64,000 nucleotides of DNA from Pseudalkalibacillus sp045920555. Lineage in GTDB: Bacteria; Bacillota; Bacilli; Bacillales; Fictibacillaceae. The stretch is from the NCBI RefSeq assembly GCF_045920555.1, contig NZ_CP174509.1, forward strand, positions 5,958,065 to 6,022,064, written 5' to 3'. Both the position numbers and the translations under genes were made by a program. This document shows positions 1 through 8,332 of the stretch, one piece after another. The notes below the pieces were generated by a model. That model searched no databases, had not been told where the DNA came from, and worked only from the letters and a program-made list of their open reading frames with translations. Every line of letters begins with the position of its first letter. Position 1 is the first letter of the stretch.

Positions 1-1383
1 GATGTTCTCACGTATCGTCGTATGGAAGAGCATCGAGTCCTGCAAGACGACTCCCATCTGTCGGCGCAAGCTTTCCCGTGTGATTGTTTTGATGTCTTTG
101 CCATCTATGTAGATGTGTCCTTCATCGTTTTCATAAAATCTGGACAAAAGGGAGATGATTGTCGTTTTTCCTGCACCGGTTGGACCTACGAGCGCTATCG
201 TCTCCCCTTTTGCTGCATGGAAATTTATATTCTTTAAAATCGGCTGGTCATCTTCATAAGAGAAATAAACTGATTCAAATACGATATCTCCTTCGATTTG
301 TTCGATATCTTCTGCATCCTTATCATTTTCTTTTTCTTCAGCCTCGTCAATGATTTGGAAAACACGTTCCGCACCAGAAACCGCTGAGAGAATCATATTG
401 TATTGGTTTGCCAGGTCGTTCAATGGACGGGTGAATTGCCTCGAATACGTCGTGAATGTAACAATCACTCCAATCGATATAAACCCGTTCAGGGCTAAAA
501 TCCCCCCTGCACCAACTATAATAGCGAAGCTTGCATTATTAAGCATGTTCATGAGTTTTGGAATAAATCCCGAATAAGTCTGAGCCCAGTAGCTCGCATT
601 CCTCAACGATTCATTTTTTTCGGAAAAGTCATCAATCACACGCTTTTCCTGCGAATACATCTTAATAATCTCATGACCTGTAAAGATTTCTTCAACATAG
701 CCATTCATTTCACCTAAATGCTTTTGCTGCTCTTTAAAATATCGTCCTGTTCGCTTCGTAATCCACTTCATACCGAAGTACATGACCGGAACAATCGTCA
801 ATGTCAACAGGGTAAGGATCGGGCTTAACCAGATCATCATTGCAATCGTACCAGTGATCGTCAGTACACTTGTAGTAAATTGGATAACAGCAGAATTCAA
901 GGTTCGGCTCACATTATCCATATCATTAGTGAGACGGCTCATTAGCTCACCATGCTGACGTCTTTGGAAAAATAGCAACGGTAGCCGTTGTATATGTGAA
1001 AACAAATGATTACGCATCGAGTATACGGTGTTTTGGGAAATCCCGATCATCCAATAGTTCTGCATCCAGGATGTTACAGAATGAAGAATATACACAGCCA
1101 ATAATAGCCCTGCCATTTGGAGAAGAGTTTCCGTTGCAGGATCTGAAATGATTTTGTCGACAGCAACTCCTAACAAATAAGGGCCTAGTAGCGACAATAA
1201 CGAGCTGATCACTACGATGAACAGGACAAACATGAATAATTTCTTCTCAGTTCTGATGTAGGTCCAAATTCTTGCTAGTGTCGACCACAAATTTTCGACT
1301 TTTGGCGGCTTTGTACCGATGCCTTGATGCCGGCGATGAGGATGCTGAGGCGTACGATCCCGTTGTACAGTTGATTTTGACAT
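1..1383 (-). CDS. ABC exporter half-transporter (YfiC-like), 3' end outside window
   Basis: Membrane-fused ATP-binding exporter subunit, probably the partner of the gene just upstream. The ATG (1381-1383) abuts the TAG stop of that gene, so the two are translationally coupled. The readable part has an N-terminal membrane domain (transmembrane segments read from about 1250 down to 450), a Walker A motif GPTGAGKTT encoded near 165-190, and a Q-loop VLQDSMLF near the left edge. The ABC signature, Walker B and H-loop lie outside the window, so its catalytic competence cannot be judged here. By family logic it should carry the canonical catalytic residues, because the partner is degenerate. The substrate is unknown; the family includes lipid and multidrug exporters. 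Confidence 0.85.
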   Translation of the reverse strand, partial: MSKSTVQRDRTPQHPHRRHQGIGTKPPKVENLWSTLARIWTYIRTEKKLFMFVLFIVVISSLLSLLGPYLLGVAVDKIISDPATETLLQMAGLLLAVYILHSVTSWMQNYWMIGISQNTVYSMRNHLFSHIQRLPLLFFQRRQHGELMSRLTNDMDNVSRTLNSAVIQFTTSVLTITGTIAMMIWLSPILTLLTLTIVPVMYFGMKWITKRTGRYFKEQQKHLGEMNGYVEEIFTGHEIIKMYSQEKRVIDDFSEKNESLRNASYWAQTYSGFIPKLMNMLNNASFAIIVGAGGILALNGFISIGVIVTFTTYSRQFTRPLNDLANQYNMILSAVSGAERVFQIIDEAEEKENDKDAEDIEQIEGDIVFESVYFSYEDDQPILKNINFHAAKGETIALVGPTGAGKTTIISLLSRFYENDEGHIYIDGKDIKTITRESLRRQMGVVLQDSMLFHTTIRENI

Positions 1384-3096
1384 CTAGATCACATCCTCTT
1401 CCATTTGGGACTTGTAAACACTCTGGTAGAAGGGGCTTGTTTGCAGCAAGCCTTCGTGATTTCCACTTCCGATCAGCTCTCCTTGATGCAACAGGAGGAT
1501 CTGGTCTGCCGCTCGGATTGAACTGATCTTTTGTGCGACAATGTAAACCGTACACGCTTGTTTTTTCAATGTTTGAAGCAATCTGGCTTCCGTGTGGGCA
1601 TCGAGGGCACTCGTACTATCATCCAATATCAGGATTTTCGGCTTGCGTACAAGAGCACGGGCAATCGAAAGCCGCTGCTTCTGTCCGCCTGATAAGGTGA
1701 TTCCTTTCTGACCAATTCTCGTATCATACCCATCTGGTAAACTCATGATGAAATCATGAATCTGCGCATCCTTAGCTGCACTGATGACCTCCTCTATTGT
1801 TGCCCCGTCCTTTCCCCACTCGATATTTTCTTTTACACTCCCTGAGAACAGGTGGGCTTCTTGAGGTACGACGCTCATCTGCTTTCTTAAATGTTCATTA
1901 TCAATCTCATCAATTTCTGTTCCATCTATGAAAATATGCCCCGACGATTTTTCTAACAGTTTCGGAATCAAATTCAAGAGCGTTGTCTTGCCGGATCCCG
2001 TCTCCCCCAATATCCCGACCGTCTTATTTTCATCAGTTGAAAAAGTAATTCCCTTTAAAACATCCCCGGATTGATCACTATACCGGAACGAAACATTTTC
2101 AAAACGTACACTTCCACTGATAGATTGTAAGGAAAGAACTTCAGAATGATGTAACGTTTTTTCATTTAGCACTGAAGCAATCCTTGTAGCTGAGGCGCTG
2201 CCTCTCGAATAGTTCATGATGAGGAAGGTGAAGACCGAAAATGTAAAAAGGATTCGGGTTGCGTAATTGATGATCGCGACAAGTTCTCCTGCCTGGACTT
2301 CTTGCATATTGAGCTGAACCGCACCAATCCAAAGGATAAGGATGATGACAATGTTCATCCCCAGCATCACCACAGGCATCGCCACTTCTATCATCCATAA
2401 CGCTCTTTTATTTTGGTCGACCAATGAATGGTTTTCCTGTTTAAACCTTCCCTCCTCATATGCGCCACGATTAAACCCTTTGATCAGGCGGATTCCTGAT
2501 AAATTTTCACGAATGACTGTATTTACGCGGTCAAGCTTTTCTTGAACTTTACGAAACAAGACAATACCTTTCGTCAAAATCCAAAATAAAAAAAGAAGTA
2601 AGGCTGGAACTGATAATAGAAGGTAGGTTGCAAGCCCTGGGTGGACGAAGAAAGCCATGATGATACCGCCAACAATGAATAAAGGCGCTCTCAGGGCAAT
2701 TCGCATCAACATGAATAATAAACCTTGAACTTGTGTAACGTCGTTGGTCATACGCGTCACAAGCCCTGGAGTGGAGAATGTCTGAAAGTGTTTGCTCGTG
2801 AATTCTTGTACCTTATGAAAAAGGTCTCTTCGCAAGTCATGGCCGACACCTTGACTCGCATGAGCTGCAAAAAAGGAGTTCGTGATGCCTGCTGCAAATG
2901 CTATCAGTGATAGTCCGAGCAGAACGCTCCCCCATACTGCTACAATCGATAAATCTTCCAGTAAGATGCCATCGTCAATGATTTTCGCCATCAGCAAAGG
3001 CTGTACCAATTCAACGATCAATTCAAGGACCATAAGTGATAAAGCAATGGAAACCGATAATTTATATGTATGTAAATAGGAAAAGGCCTTTTTCAT
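1384..3096 (-). CDS. ABC exporter half-transporter (YfiB-like), degenerate ATPase site
   Basis: 570-residue ABC exporter subunit: six-helix membrane domain (about 1-310) then nucleotide-binding domain. Visible motifs: Walker A GETGSGKT (364-371), Q-loop near 412, signature LSGGQ (468-472), Walker B ILILDD (488-493). The position after Walker B is Asp493 instead of the catalytic Glu, and the switch residue is Gln522 (VAQK) instead of His. Both changes are typical of the non-catalytic site of heterodimeric exporters such as the TM287/288 and BmrCD types. It is the first gene of a two-gene operon with the partner directly downstream. Substrate not predictable; drug or lipid efflux is an inference from the family. 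Confidence 0.9.
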   Translation of the reverse strand: MKKAFSYLHTYKLSVSIALSLMVLELIVELVQPLLMAKIIDDGILLEDLSIVAVWGSVLLGLSLIAFAAGITNSFFAAHASQGVGHDLRRDLFHKVQEFTSKHFQTFSTPGLVTRMTNDVTQVQGLLFMLMRIALRAPLFIVGGIIMAFFVHPGLATYLLLSVPALLLFLFWILTKGIVLFRKVQEKLDRVNTVIRENLSGIRLIKGFNRGAYEEGRFKQENHSLVDQNKRALWMIEVAMPVVMLGMNIVIILILWIGAVQLNMQEVQAGELVAIINYATRILFTFSVFTFLIMNYSRGSASATRIASVLNEKTLHHSEVLSLQSISGSVRFENVSFRYSDQSGDVLKGITFSTDENKTVGILGETGSGKTTLLNLIPKLLEKSSGHIFIDGTEIDEIDNEHLRKQMSVVPQEAHLFSGSVKENIEWGKDGATIEEVISAAKDAQIHDFIMSLPDGYDTRIGQKGITLSGGQKQRLSIARALVRKPKILILDDSTSALDAHTEARLLQTLKKQACTVYIVAQKISSIRAADQILLLHQGELIGSGNHEGLLQTSPFYQSVYKSQMEEDVI

Positions 3097-3313
3097 TTAT
3101 AGAACCCCCGGTGTTTCTTGATGTTGTAATAATTATACAGCATATAGAAAAAAGAGCGTACCGGAATGGCCGCTCCTCTTAAACCTATTCTGTTTCCCCT
3201 GGAAACAATCCTCTTTTTTTCAAGTCTCTTTATGATGCATAAAAGAAGGGGATCCGGCTGTTCCTTTGGTTGAAGAAGAAAAAAGGGAAAGTCAATTGGT
3301 CTAAGTTCTCGAA

Positions 3314-3987
3314 TCAATGGTCATTGTTTCCGCTTAAAACAACTTTTTTTATATAAAATGACGTTGGCTTTATTGCTTTATAAAATGCTCTGCTGCAGCC
3401 AGGTTTCATCCTGTCATGAAGCTCGATGATCAAGATTTTCACCTTGCCTACCAACTCTCGTACCCTTGTGAAATACTCTTTCTCAGCGCCTTCAATATTC
3501 AGTTTCAGGATATCAATCTCTTCTATACCGAAATCTGCAACAATGGAGTCGATTGTGACTGCTTTAAATGCACCTAGTTCAGACCGTTCGATTTCCTCTA
3601 CCATCATCCCCCATTCGCCTAAACCAACATCCTTTACTCTCAAATACGTATTCTTGTTCCATAAACCGGCATGTAGAAGTTCAATCTGATCATAATTCCT
3701 GATGTTTTCTCTCATCACTTCTACATTAGAAGTTCTGATTCTACCGCCACTATTTTCGCATCTGGAAATTGTTCTGCAAAATAGACACTCGTATACCCGA
3801 CATTTGCGCCGCCATCGATAATCCATTCAGGTTTAAACGTCAATGTTGACAAACGGTATTCCTTTTCATAAAACACGTATTTGAACGTATCGTAATCTGT
3901 AGAATCTCCTCGGAAATACAATATTTCTTCAATATCCGGTGGCTTTACGGCATTCAGTTGAGGCTCCCCCAATCCATTACCCCCCAT
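3314..3987 (-). pseudogene. FkbM-family SAM-dependent methyltransferase, frameshifted
   Basis: The first frame (3987 down to about 3735) encodes the SAM-binding N-terminus with the motif DGGANVGYTSVYFA and ends VAVESE before running into a stop. The second frame continues the same fold with SNVEVMRENI, then a family-typical stretch ending near IDILKLNIEGAEKEYF and KILIIELHD. Family logic expects VAVE-x-E-x-S-N-V-E-V-M, so a single-base loss within about 3730-3740 explains the break. Together the frames give about 220 residues, near full length for a short FkbM methyltransferase. A sequencing error is possible. Neighbours give no hint of the acceptor; these enzymes usually methylate sugars or natural products. 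Confidence 0.75.
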
Positions 3988-4082
3988 CCTTTTTTATATT
4001 CATATGAGTCTTTTCATATCCCGTAACGGAAATGACAGAAGTTTATTAAAAACCTGAAGACTAGACTGATGTCACAAACAAA

Positions 4083-4104
4083 AATGACGGGTTTCCCCGT
4101 CATT
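4083..4104 (-). terminator. Terminator of the gvp operon
   Basis: Perfect stem AATGACGGG / CCCGTCATT with a four-base loop, followed on the minus strand by a T-rich run. It lies just after gvpU. Confidence 0.85.
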
Positions 4105-4120
4105 CGTTTGTTGTCTTCTA

Positions 4121-4534
4121 TTAGGATTTTTTACTGTTGTCGTTACCGTTTTTCGATTCTGAAATTCTGCCAAGGAAAAAGCCATCTATTTGTTCAATTT
4201 TCCCTCTCCAAAGGATCTTACCTTTAGAAGGTGTCGGTTTATTGTCTCCGCAATATACACGGGTGTTTTTCATATGAATAAAATTTGCTTCTCCACCATC
4301 ATGTGAATCCGCTGCTTCACTTGCTTCCGAAAGGTCATCACTTAACTTTTGAGCAATCTTACTGCCATCTTCAAGTTTACCACTAAGCTCTTCGAAATAT
4401 TTCTTCGCAGAAATCATCGTACCTGATATCACAGAACCATTCACGTTCAATGTAATATCTAACGTGAAATCACCTGTATTCGCTGCTTTCACGAAATATT
4501 CGAGTATACTATCTTTTGGTACAACTGAACTCAT
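4121..4534 (-). CDS. gvpU: Gas vesicle accessory protein GvpU
   Basis: 137-residue protein, last gene of the gas vesicle operon, in the position of gvpU in Priestia megaterium and of similar length. Start chosen at the ATG at 4534 because AAAGGAG lies about seven bases upstream; a longer reading from an upstream GTG would overlap that ribosome site. The sequence is mixed alpha/beta without membrane segments and has a Ser/Asp/Glu-rich middle. The family is not needed for shell formation. GvpU of P. megaterium has been reported to undergo phase transition and cluster gas vesicles, so a similar role is inferred. A terminator follows directly. Confidence 0.85.
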   Translation of the reverse strand: MSSVVPKDSILEYFVKAANTGDFTLDITLNVNGSVISGTMISAKKYFEELSGKLEDGSKIAQKLSDDLSEASEAADSHDGGEANFIHMKNTRVYCGDNKPTPSKGKILWRGKIEQIDGFFLGRISESKNGNDNSKKS

Positions 4535-4558
4535 AATAATCACTCCTTTACTATTCAG

Positions 4559-5377
4559 TTATGACGAAGTGTCATCATCACTTGTTAGTGATGTGTCTTC
4601 ATCTTCATCATCGTCTTTGTCTTCTTTGTTGGTTTTGTTAGATGATGTCTTCTTTTTTCCATTTGTCCTGTTTGATTTCTTGGCATTGGTATTCTGCTTT
4701 TCTCTTTCTTCTTCCTCTTCATCATCGTCTTTGTCTTCACGATCGTCTTTTTTTTCTTCTATTTTCGTATTTTTAGATTGCTTTTTCTTTGTTGAAGTTG
4801 AGCTTGGTTTTTTTCGATTCGTGGATTCTTCTTTCTCATCGTCGTCTTCATCTTCATCACTATCTTCGTTTTTGGTTTTTTCACCTTTGTTGCCTTTTCC
4901 TTTGTTTTGGTTCTCTTTATCTTCTTCTTCGTATTCATCTTTGTTATCAAGCAATTTATTCATTTTCTCTTCTAATGAATTCAACCGATCCTGGAGCTTT
5001 TGGTTTTCTTCTCTCAAGTTTTCAATTTCTTGGGAATCATTTTCGGTATCCTTCTCATCTGCCGTTTCCGTCGTAGCGCTGACTTCTGTTTCAGCACTTT
5101 CACTTTCTTCAGAATCTTTGCGTTTTCTGTTATTCAAGAAATTCGTAGTAGAGGTTTTAAGGCTCTGGGCAGCTAGCTTGGATTTTTCTTTCGCTGATCG
5201 GCTCAAATCCATACTTTTGTTTTTTAATGCTTCTTTATCGACCCGTGCCCAAAGTTTCTTGCCATTTTCAGGTGTGGCAAGATATCCAACTGTAGCACCA
5301 AGTATACCGCCTGCCACTGTACGTTTGATCGGTCTACCTGTCACCATGTTTTTAGCCTGCTTTTCCTTGTCTACCAT
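4559..5377 (-). CDS. gvpT: Gas vesicle protein GvpT with long charged tail
   Basis: 272 residues in three parts. Residues 1-60 are a YtxH-like N-terminus with a glycine-rich hydrophobic stretch (AGGILGATVGYLATP). A heptad-like coiled coil follows (about 115-150, ENLREENQKLQDRLNSLEEK). From about 150 to the end is a low-complexity tail of alternating Lys/Asn/Thr and Asp/Glu runs. Its place between gvpJ and gvpU fits gvpT. The tail looks intrinsically disordered and is longer than I would expect for the family. GvpT is dispensable for vesicle formation in the heterologous P. megaterium system; interaction with or crowding of vesicles is inference. Ribosome site GGAGGGG precedes the ATG. Confidence 0.85.
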   Translation of the reverse strand: MVDKEKQAKNMVTGRPIKRTVAGGILGATVGYLATPENGKKLWARVDKEALKNKSMDLSRSAKEKSKLAAQSLKTSTTNFLNNRKRKDSEESESAETEVSATTETADEKDTENDSQEIENLREENQKLQDRLNSLEEKMNKLLDNKDEYEEEDKENQNKGKGNKGEKTKNEDSDEDEDDDEKEESTNRKKPSSTSTKKKQSKNTKIEEKKDDREDKDDDEEEEEREKQNTNAKKSNRTNGKKKTSSNKTNKEDKDDDEDEDTSLTSDDDTSS

Positions 5378-5398
5378 AATTTTCCCCTCCGTTTATTA

Positions 5399-5737
5399 TT
5401 AAATATCTTCAGCATTCAAACGATTAGTTTGATCGGTGTGAGTTGAATTGTTTTCAAGTTGTTCCAAGCGTTCTTTCAATGCCTTATTTTCATCCTCTAA
5501 TGCTTTGTTTTGCTCTTCTGATGCTTTAGAACTCAAGTAAGGATCCGTTTCCCACCAATCCATGCCGATTTCCTTCGCTTTATCAACTGATGCGATGATC
5601 AGGCGGATCTTGATTGTCAACAGTTCGATGTCCGCAAGCCCTACTCGGATATCTCCTGCAATAACGACACCTTTATCTAGAATCTTTTCTAAGACATCGA
5701 CGACTGAATGTGATTCCACTGGATGTTGTACAGCCAT
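5399..5737 (-). CDS. gvpJ: Gas vesicle protein GvpJ (GvpA-like)
   Basis: 112 residues; start set at the ATG at 5737 after GGAGGG. The first 70 residues are the GvpA fold (VVDVLEKILDKGVVIAGDI, then two beta strands and a helix). A C-terminal acidic coiled-coil extension (about 75-112) separates it from the major shell protein. GvpJ-type paralogues act as minor shell or nucleation components. It is separated from gvpK upstream by about 180 bp, the widest internal gap of the operon. Confidence 0.9.
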   Translation of the reverse strand: MAVQHPVESHSVVDVLEKILDKGVVIAGDIRVGLADIELLTIKIRLIIASVDKAKEIGMDWWETDPYLSSKASEEQNKALEDENKALKERLEQLENNSTHTDQTNRLNAEDI

Positions 5738-5916
5738 TGTATATCCCTCCTTGGTCCTTTTTCTGGACCGTTCAAAACGAGTCACGAATCAAATTCGCCG
5801 TTTATCAATAGTTTTTGCTTGTTTCACTATGATTTGTACCAAGGCGATTCATTCTCCAAGTACACTTGCGGACACTGGTACATGAGCCCTTGGTCCTTGA
5901 TCCTGATGAAAAATAT

Positions 5917-6210
5917 CTACCTAAGAAGGTTTCCTAAAGGACCTAAATCTATATTCAAATCCTCAGCTTCAAGGCCGAAGATGTTCTTTAGTTCTTCCAT
6001 TTTTTCTTCTAAATTCATGAGGGCGACACCGAGGTCTTCAATCTGTTCATCCGTAAGGTTTCCACCTTCTACCCGTCTGATTGCATGCCGTTCGACAATT
6101 TGTCGTAATAATTCGATCACTGTCATGACTAATTGAGCTAGTCCTTGTTCGGATTTTTCCGGGTCGATGTTTATCCGTGAATTATTTGTTTGACTCTCCG
6201 ATTGCATCAT
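5917..6210 (-). CDS. gvpK: Gas vesicle protein GvpK
   Basis: 97-residue GvpK family protein, needed for vesicle formation in characterised operons. The family core is visible: INIDPEKSEQGLAQLVMTVIELLRQ followed by the conserved region IRRVEGGNLTDEQIEDLG and LEEKMEELK. Its ATG overlaps the end of gvpS by 29 bases, so translation is probably coupled; AAGGGGTG inside gvpS serves as ribosome site. Length is usual for Gram-positive GvpK. Confidence 0.92.
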   Translation of the reverse strand: MMQSESQTNNSRINIDPEKSEQGLAQLVMTVIELLRQIVERHAIRRVEGGNLTDEQIEDLGVALMNLEEKMEELKNIFGLEAEDLNIDLGPLGNLLR

Positions 6211-6442
6211 TCAGTTCACCCCTTTGTCTTTCAAAGTTTTCAGACGATAAATTTTTATTGCCGTGTGCTTGTACGAGGGTTTCTACTGAGGAGATCAATA
6301 CACGTAAATCCAAGTACACTAGATCTACACCCGCGATTGAAATAATGATATCTCCCCTTATTGCCACTCCTTTATCAAGAATGACATCTAATATATCTAT
6401 AAGTGCAATTTCCTTGTTTTCAATCGATTCTCTTTGTGACAT
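6182..6442 (-). CDS. gvpS: Gas vesicle protein GvpS (GvpA-like)
   Basis: 86 residues of the GvpA/J/S family: IALIDILDVILDKGVAIRGDI followed by the conserved beta strands (IISIAGVDLVYLDLRVLISS) and helix. It differs from GvpA by the short polar C-terminus. In the P. megaterium operon a GvpS lies between gvpL and gvpK, as here. Minor structural or assembly role by family. Confidence 0.9.
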   Translation of the reverse strand: MSQRESIENKEIALIDILDVILDKGVAIRGDIIISIAGVDLVYLDLRVLISSVETLVQAHGNKNLSSENFERQRGELNDAIGESNK

Positions 6443-6459
6443 CCATCAGATCCCTCTCT

Positions 6460-7272
6460 TCACGAAAAGCTGGAAAAATGATAAGCCGGCCAAGGCCCTG
6501 AAGCTTCAAACCTCCAACCAGTTTGTCCTAGTTCCTTTTCTAGTCTTTTGACTTCTTCCAAATAAGAATCAACTTTGTCGACTGGTAGAAGAAACACACT
6601 GTTCCACGCCATATTCTCTTTTAGACCTGTGACATCCCTGCTCCAATTTCTTTTGATTTCAGCTTTAACGGAAAACTCTTTCAGCTTTTCATGTAACTCT
6701 TCACATACACGGTTTTTCTCCTTTTCAAGTTCCGCTTCAACCAACTCATCGATCTTTTTCATTTCAAAAAATTGTCGCCCAGGTGTCAGTGTACTGATCT
6801 CTTTTTTCTTCGCTTCGATTTCGAAATTGTTTTTACTGACATCCTGTTTTAACTTTTCATCATCACAGTAGATTTTAAGGTTCCATTCTTCATTACCTTC
6901 AAGTGATTCAAAAGTCTGTTCGATTTTTTCTTCACTCGCTTGAATCTTGTCATACATGCTCTGTTCACTTTTATAAATCGTACAGAACTTCAAAGGTATA
7001 ACGGTATATTCCTTATATAACGCAACCAGTGTCTTATGATGATGGAATGCTTTTTCCTGCAGCCATTCCATGTCATTATCAATCTTCTCTTTGATGGTTT
7101 CTTCTGAATGCCCATTTGCGTCAAGATTACAAACAACAGCAGTAACCTTGTTTATCGGGATCGTATAAATCTCTGACTCGCCGTCGAACCCTTGAAACGA
7201 TGGAAATGATTTTTGTGCTGTAGCTGATGTTGGAATTAAACCGTATAAATAGATTAGTTGATCCATCCCCAT
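6460..7272 (-). CDS. gvpL: Gas vesicle protein GvpL (GvpL/GvpF family)
   Basis: 270-residue GvpF/GvpL family protein: N-terminal YLYGLIP, a central ALYKEYTVIPLKFCTIYKS block and the C-terminal hallmark FEASGPWPAYHFSSF. It is one of two paralogues in the operon (with gvpF, sharing the GPWPAY motif). These proteins contact GvpA and are thought to act at nucleation. It starts five bases after the gvpG stop. Confidence 0.92.
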   Translation of the reverse strand: MGMDQLIYLYGLIPTSATAQKSFPSFQGFDGESEIYTIPINKVTAVVCNLDANGHSEETIKEKIDNDMEWLQEKAFHHHKTLVALYKEYTVIPLKFCTIYKSEQSMYDKIQASEEKIEQTFESLEGNEEWNLKIYCDDEKLKQDVSKNNFEIEAKKKEISTLTPGRQFFEMKKIDELVEAELEKEKNRVCEELHEKLKEFSVKAEIKRNWSRDVTGLKENMAWNSVFLLPVDKVDSYLEEVKRLEKELGQTGWRFEASGPWPAYHFSSFS

Positions 7273-7276
7273 TACC

Positions 7277-7534
7277 TCATTCCTTCTTCTTGGTCAGTTC
7301 TTCCCATTGTTCTATTTCTTTTTGTTTTGCAATTTCGTATCGGTTCAATAACTCTTCTTCTTTCACTTTATAAACATCTTCTGGTATTTCTTCTAGTTCA
7401 TACATCATTTGAAGCTGGATGAGCTTCTGTTGAATCGTTGGAAGGTCATACAGTTCCTTGTCGACTTCTTCTTTCACCTTTTCGCCTACTTTAATGACCA
7501 AATTCATTGGTGCAGTGACGATTTTATGCAACAT
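7277..7534 (-). CDS. gvpG: Gas vesicle protein GvpG
   Basis: 85 residues, starting at the ATG (7534) that overlaps the gvpF stop codon (TGATG arrangement); a longer open frame runs back into gvpF and is not used. It is almost entirely helical and charged (VGEKVKEEVDKELYDLPTIQQK), as is usual for GvpG, which acts with GvpF/GvpL in assembly. Position between gvpF and gvpL matches the family order. Confidence 0.9.
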   Translation of the reverse strand: MLHKIVTAPMNLVIKVGEKVKEEVDKELYDLPTIQQKLIQLQMMYELEEIPEDVYKVKEEELLNRYEIAKQKEIEQWEELTKKKE

Positions 7535-8301
7535 CAGCTTTCCTCGACGGTCAAGCGGATATTGATGAAATTGTAGGCTGGCCAAGGACCTGTATATTTG
7601 AAATCAACTTTATCCTTCCATTTTTCATGAGCTTCGTTCACCTTTTGATCGAACAATTCCTCTTTATCTCTATCAACTAGGAAAGAAGCATTCAAGAGCA
7701 TGGTCTCACTAAGAGACTCATTTGCTTTAGCTGCTTCAGCCGTTTTCTCCAGAGGTGCAAAAATTTCCGTTTCTATATCATTTTGTATTTCTTGAACCAT
7801 CTTTTGGGCTATTCCACCTAACTGGATACGCTCAAAATAGCTTGCAGCCTCTGATCTACCTTTAACGGCCTCTGCTTTCTGGACGGCTTCAGGATTTTCG
7901 TTGACCTTTGATTCAAGCCATCCCTTTTTTCCGATAACCTTTAAACCAACTTCTATTTTCCCTTTAATTTCAGGGAATAGTTTCTTGAATTGTGGATACA
8001 AGTTTTCCAACAGGACCTTTACATCATCCGTAGTCTTGAAAACATTTCCGAAGCTGATCGGGATTACCGTATCATTTTGATCCATTACTTTGGATACAGT
8101 GTTCTGATGAAACATCAAATTATCTCTATTGGGGTGATAGATTTTCATCGGCACTTCGGTTGCAACCATGGCCGCATCCTTGTATCTGATTGTGAATATT
8201 TTTCGTTCAGTCCCTTCTATTTCCACTGTTCCAAAATCGTCATCCTGTTCGGTCTGTATCCCACAAAATAGATATATCCCCTTCTCTTCCTGCTCGCCCA
8301 T
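7534..8301 (-). CDS. gvpF: Gas vesicle protein GvpF
   Basis: 255 residues from the ATG at 8301, which has AAAGGAGAG seven bases upstream; seven further in-frame residues exist but lack a ribosome site. Family marks: GIYLFCGIQ at the N-terminus, VIPISFGNVF in the middle and TGPWPAYNFINIRL at the C-terminus. GvpF of cyanobacteria and haloarchaea binds GvpA and sits on the gas-facing side of forming vesicles. Stop overlaps the gvpG start. Confidence 0.92.
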   Translation of the reverse strand: MGEQEEKGIYLFCGIQTEQDDDFGTVEIEGTERKIFTIRYKDAAMVATEVPMKIYHPNRDNLMFHQNTVSKVMDQNDTVIPISFGNVFKTTDDVKVLLENLYPQFKKLFPEIKGKIEVGLKVIGKKGWLESKVNENPEAVQKAEAVKGRSEAASYFERIQLGGIAQKMVQEIQNDIETEIFAPLEKTAEAAKANESLSETMLLNASFLVDRDKEELFDQKVNEAHEKWKDKVDFKYTGPWPAYNFINIRLTVEES

Positions 8302-8332
8302 TCTATTACTCTCCTTTTCCATGATTACATGG

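Noticed and set aside
3093..3317. 74-residue minus-strand frame between the ABC exporter and the FkbM gene
   Set aside because: No recognisable domain, poor start, and the stretch contains a partial hairpin; treated as non-coding.
4464..5402. 312-residue Ser/Phe/Leu-rich plus-strand open frame
   Set aside because: Exact antisense of gvpT low-complexity codons; no ribosome site and implausible composition.
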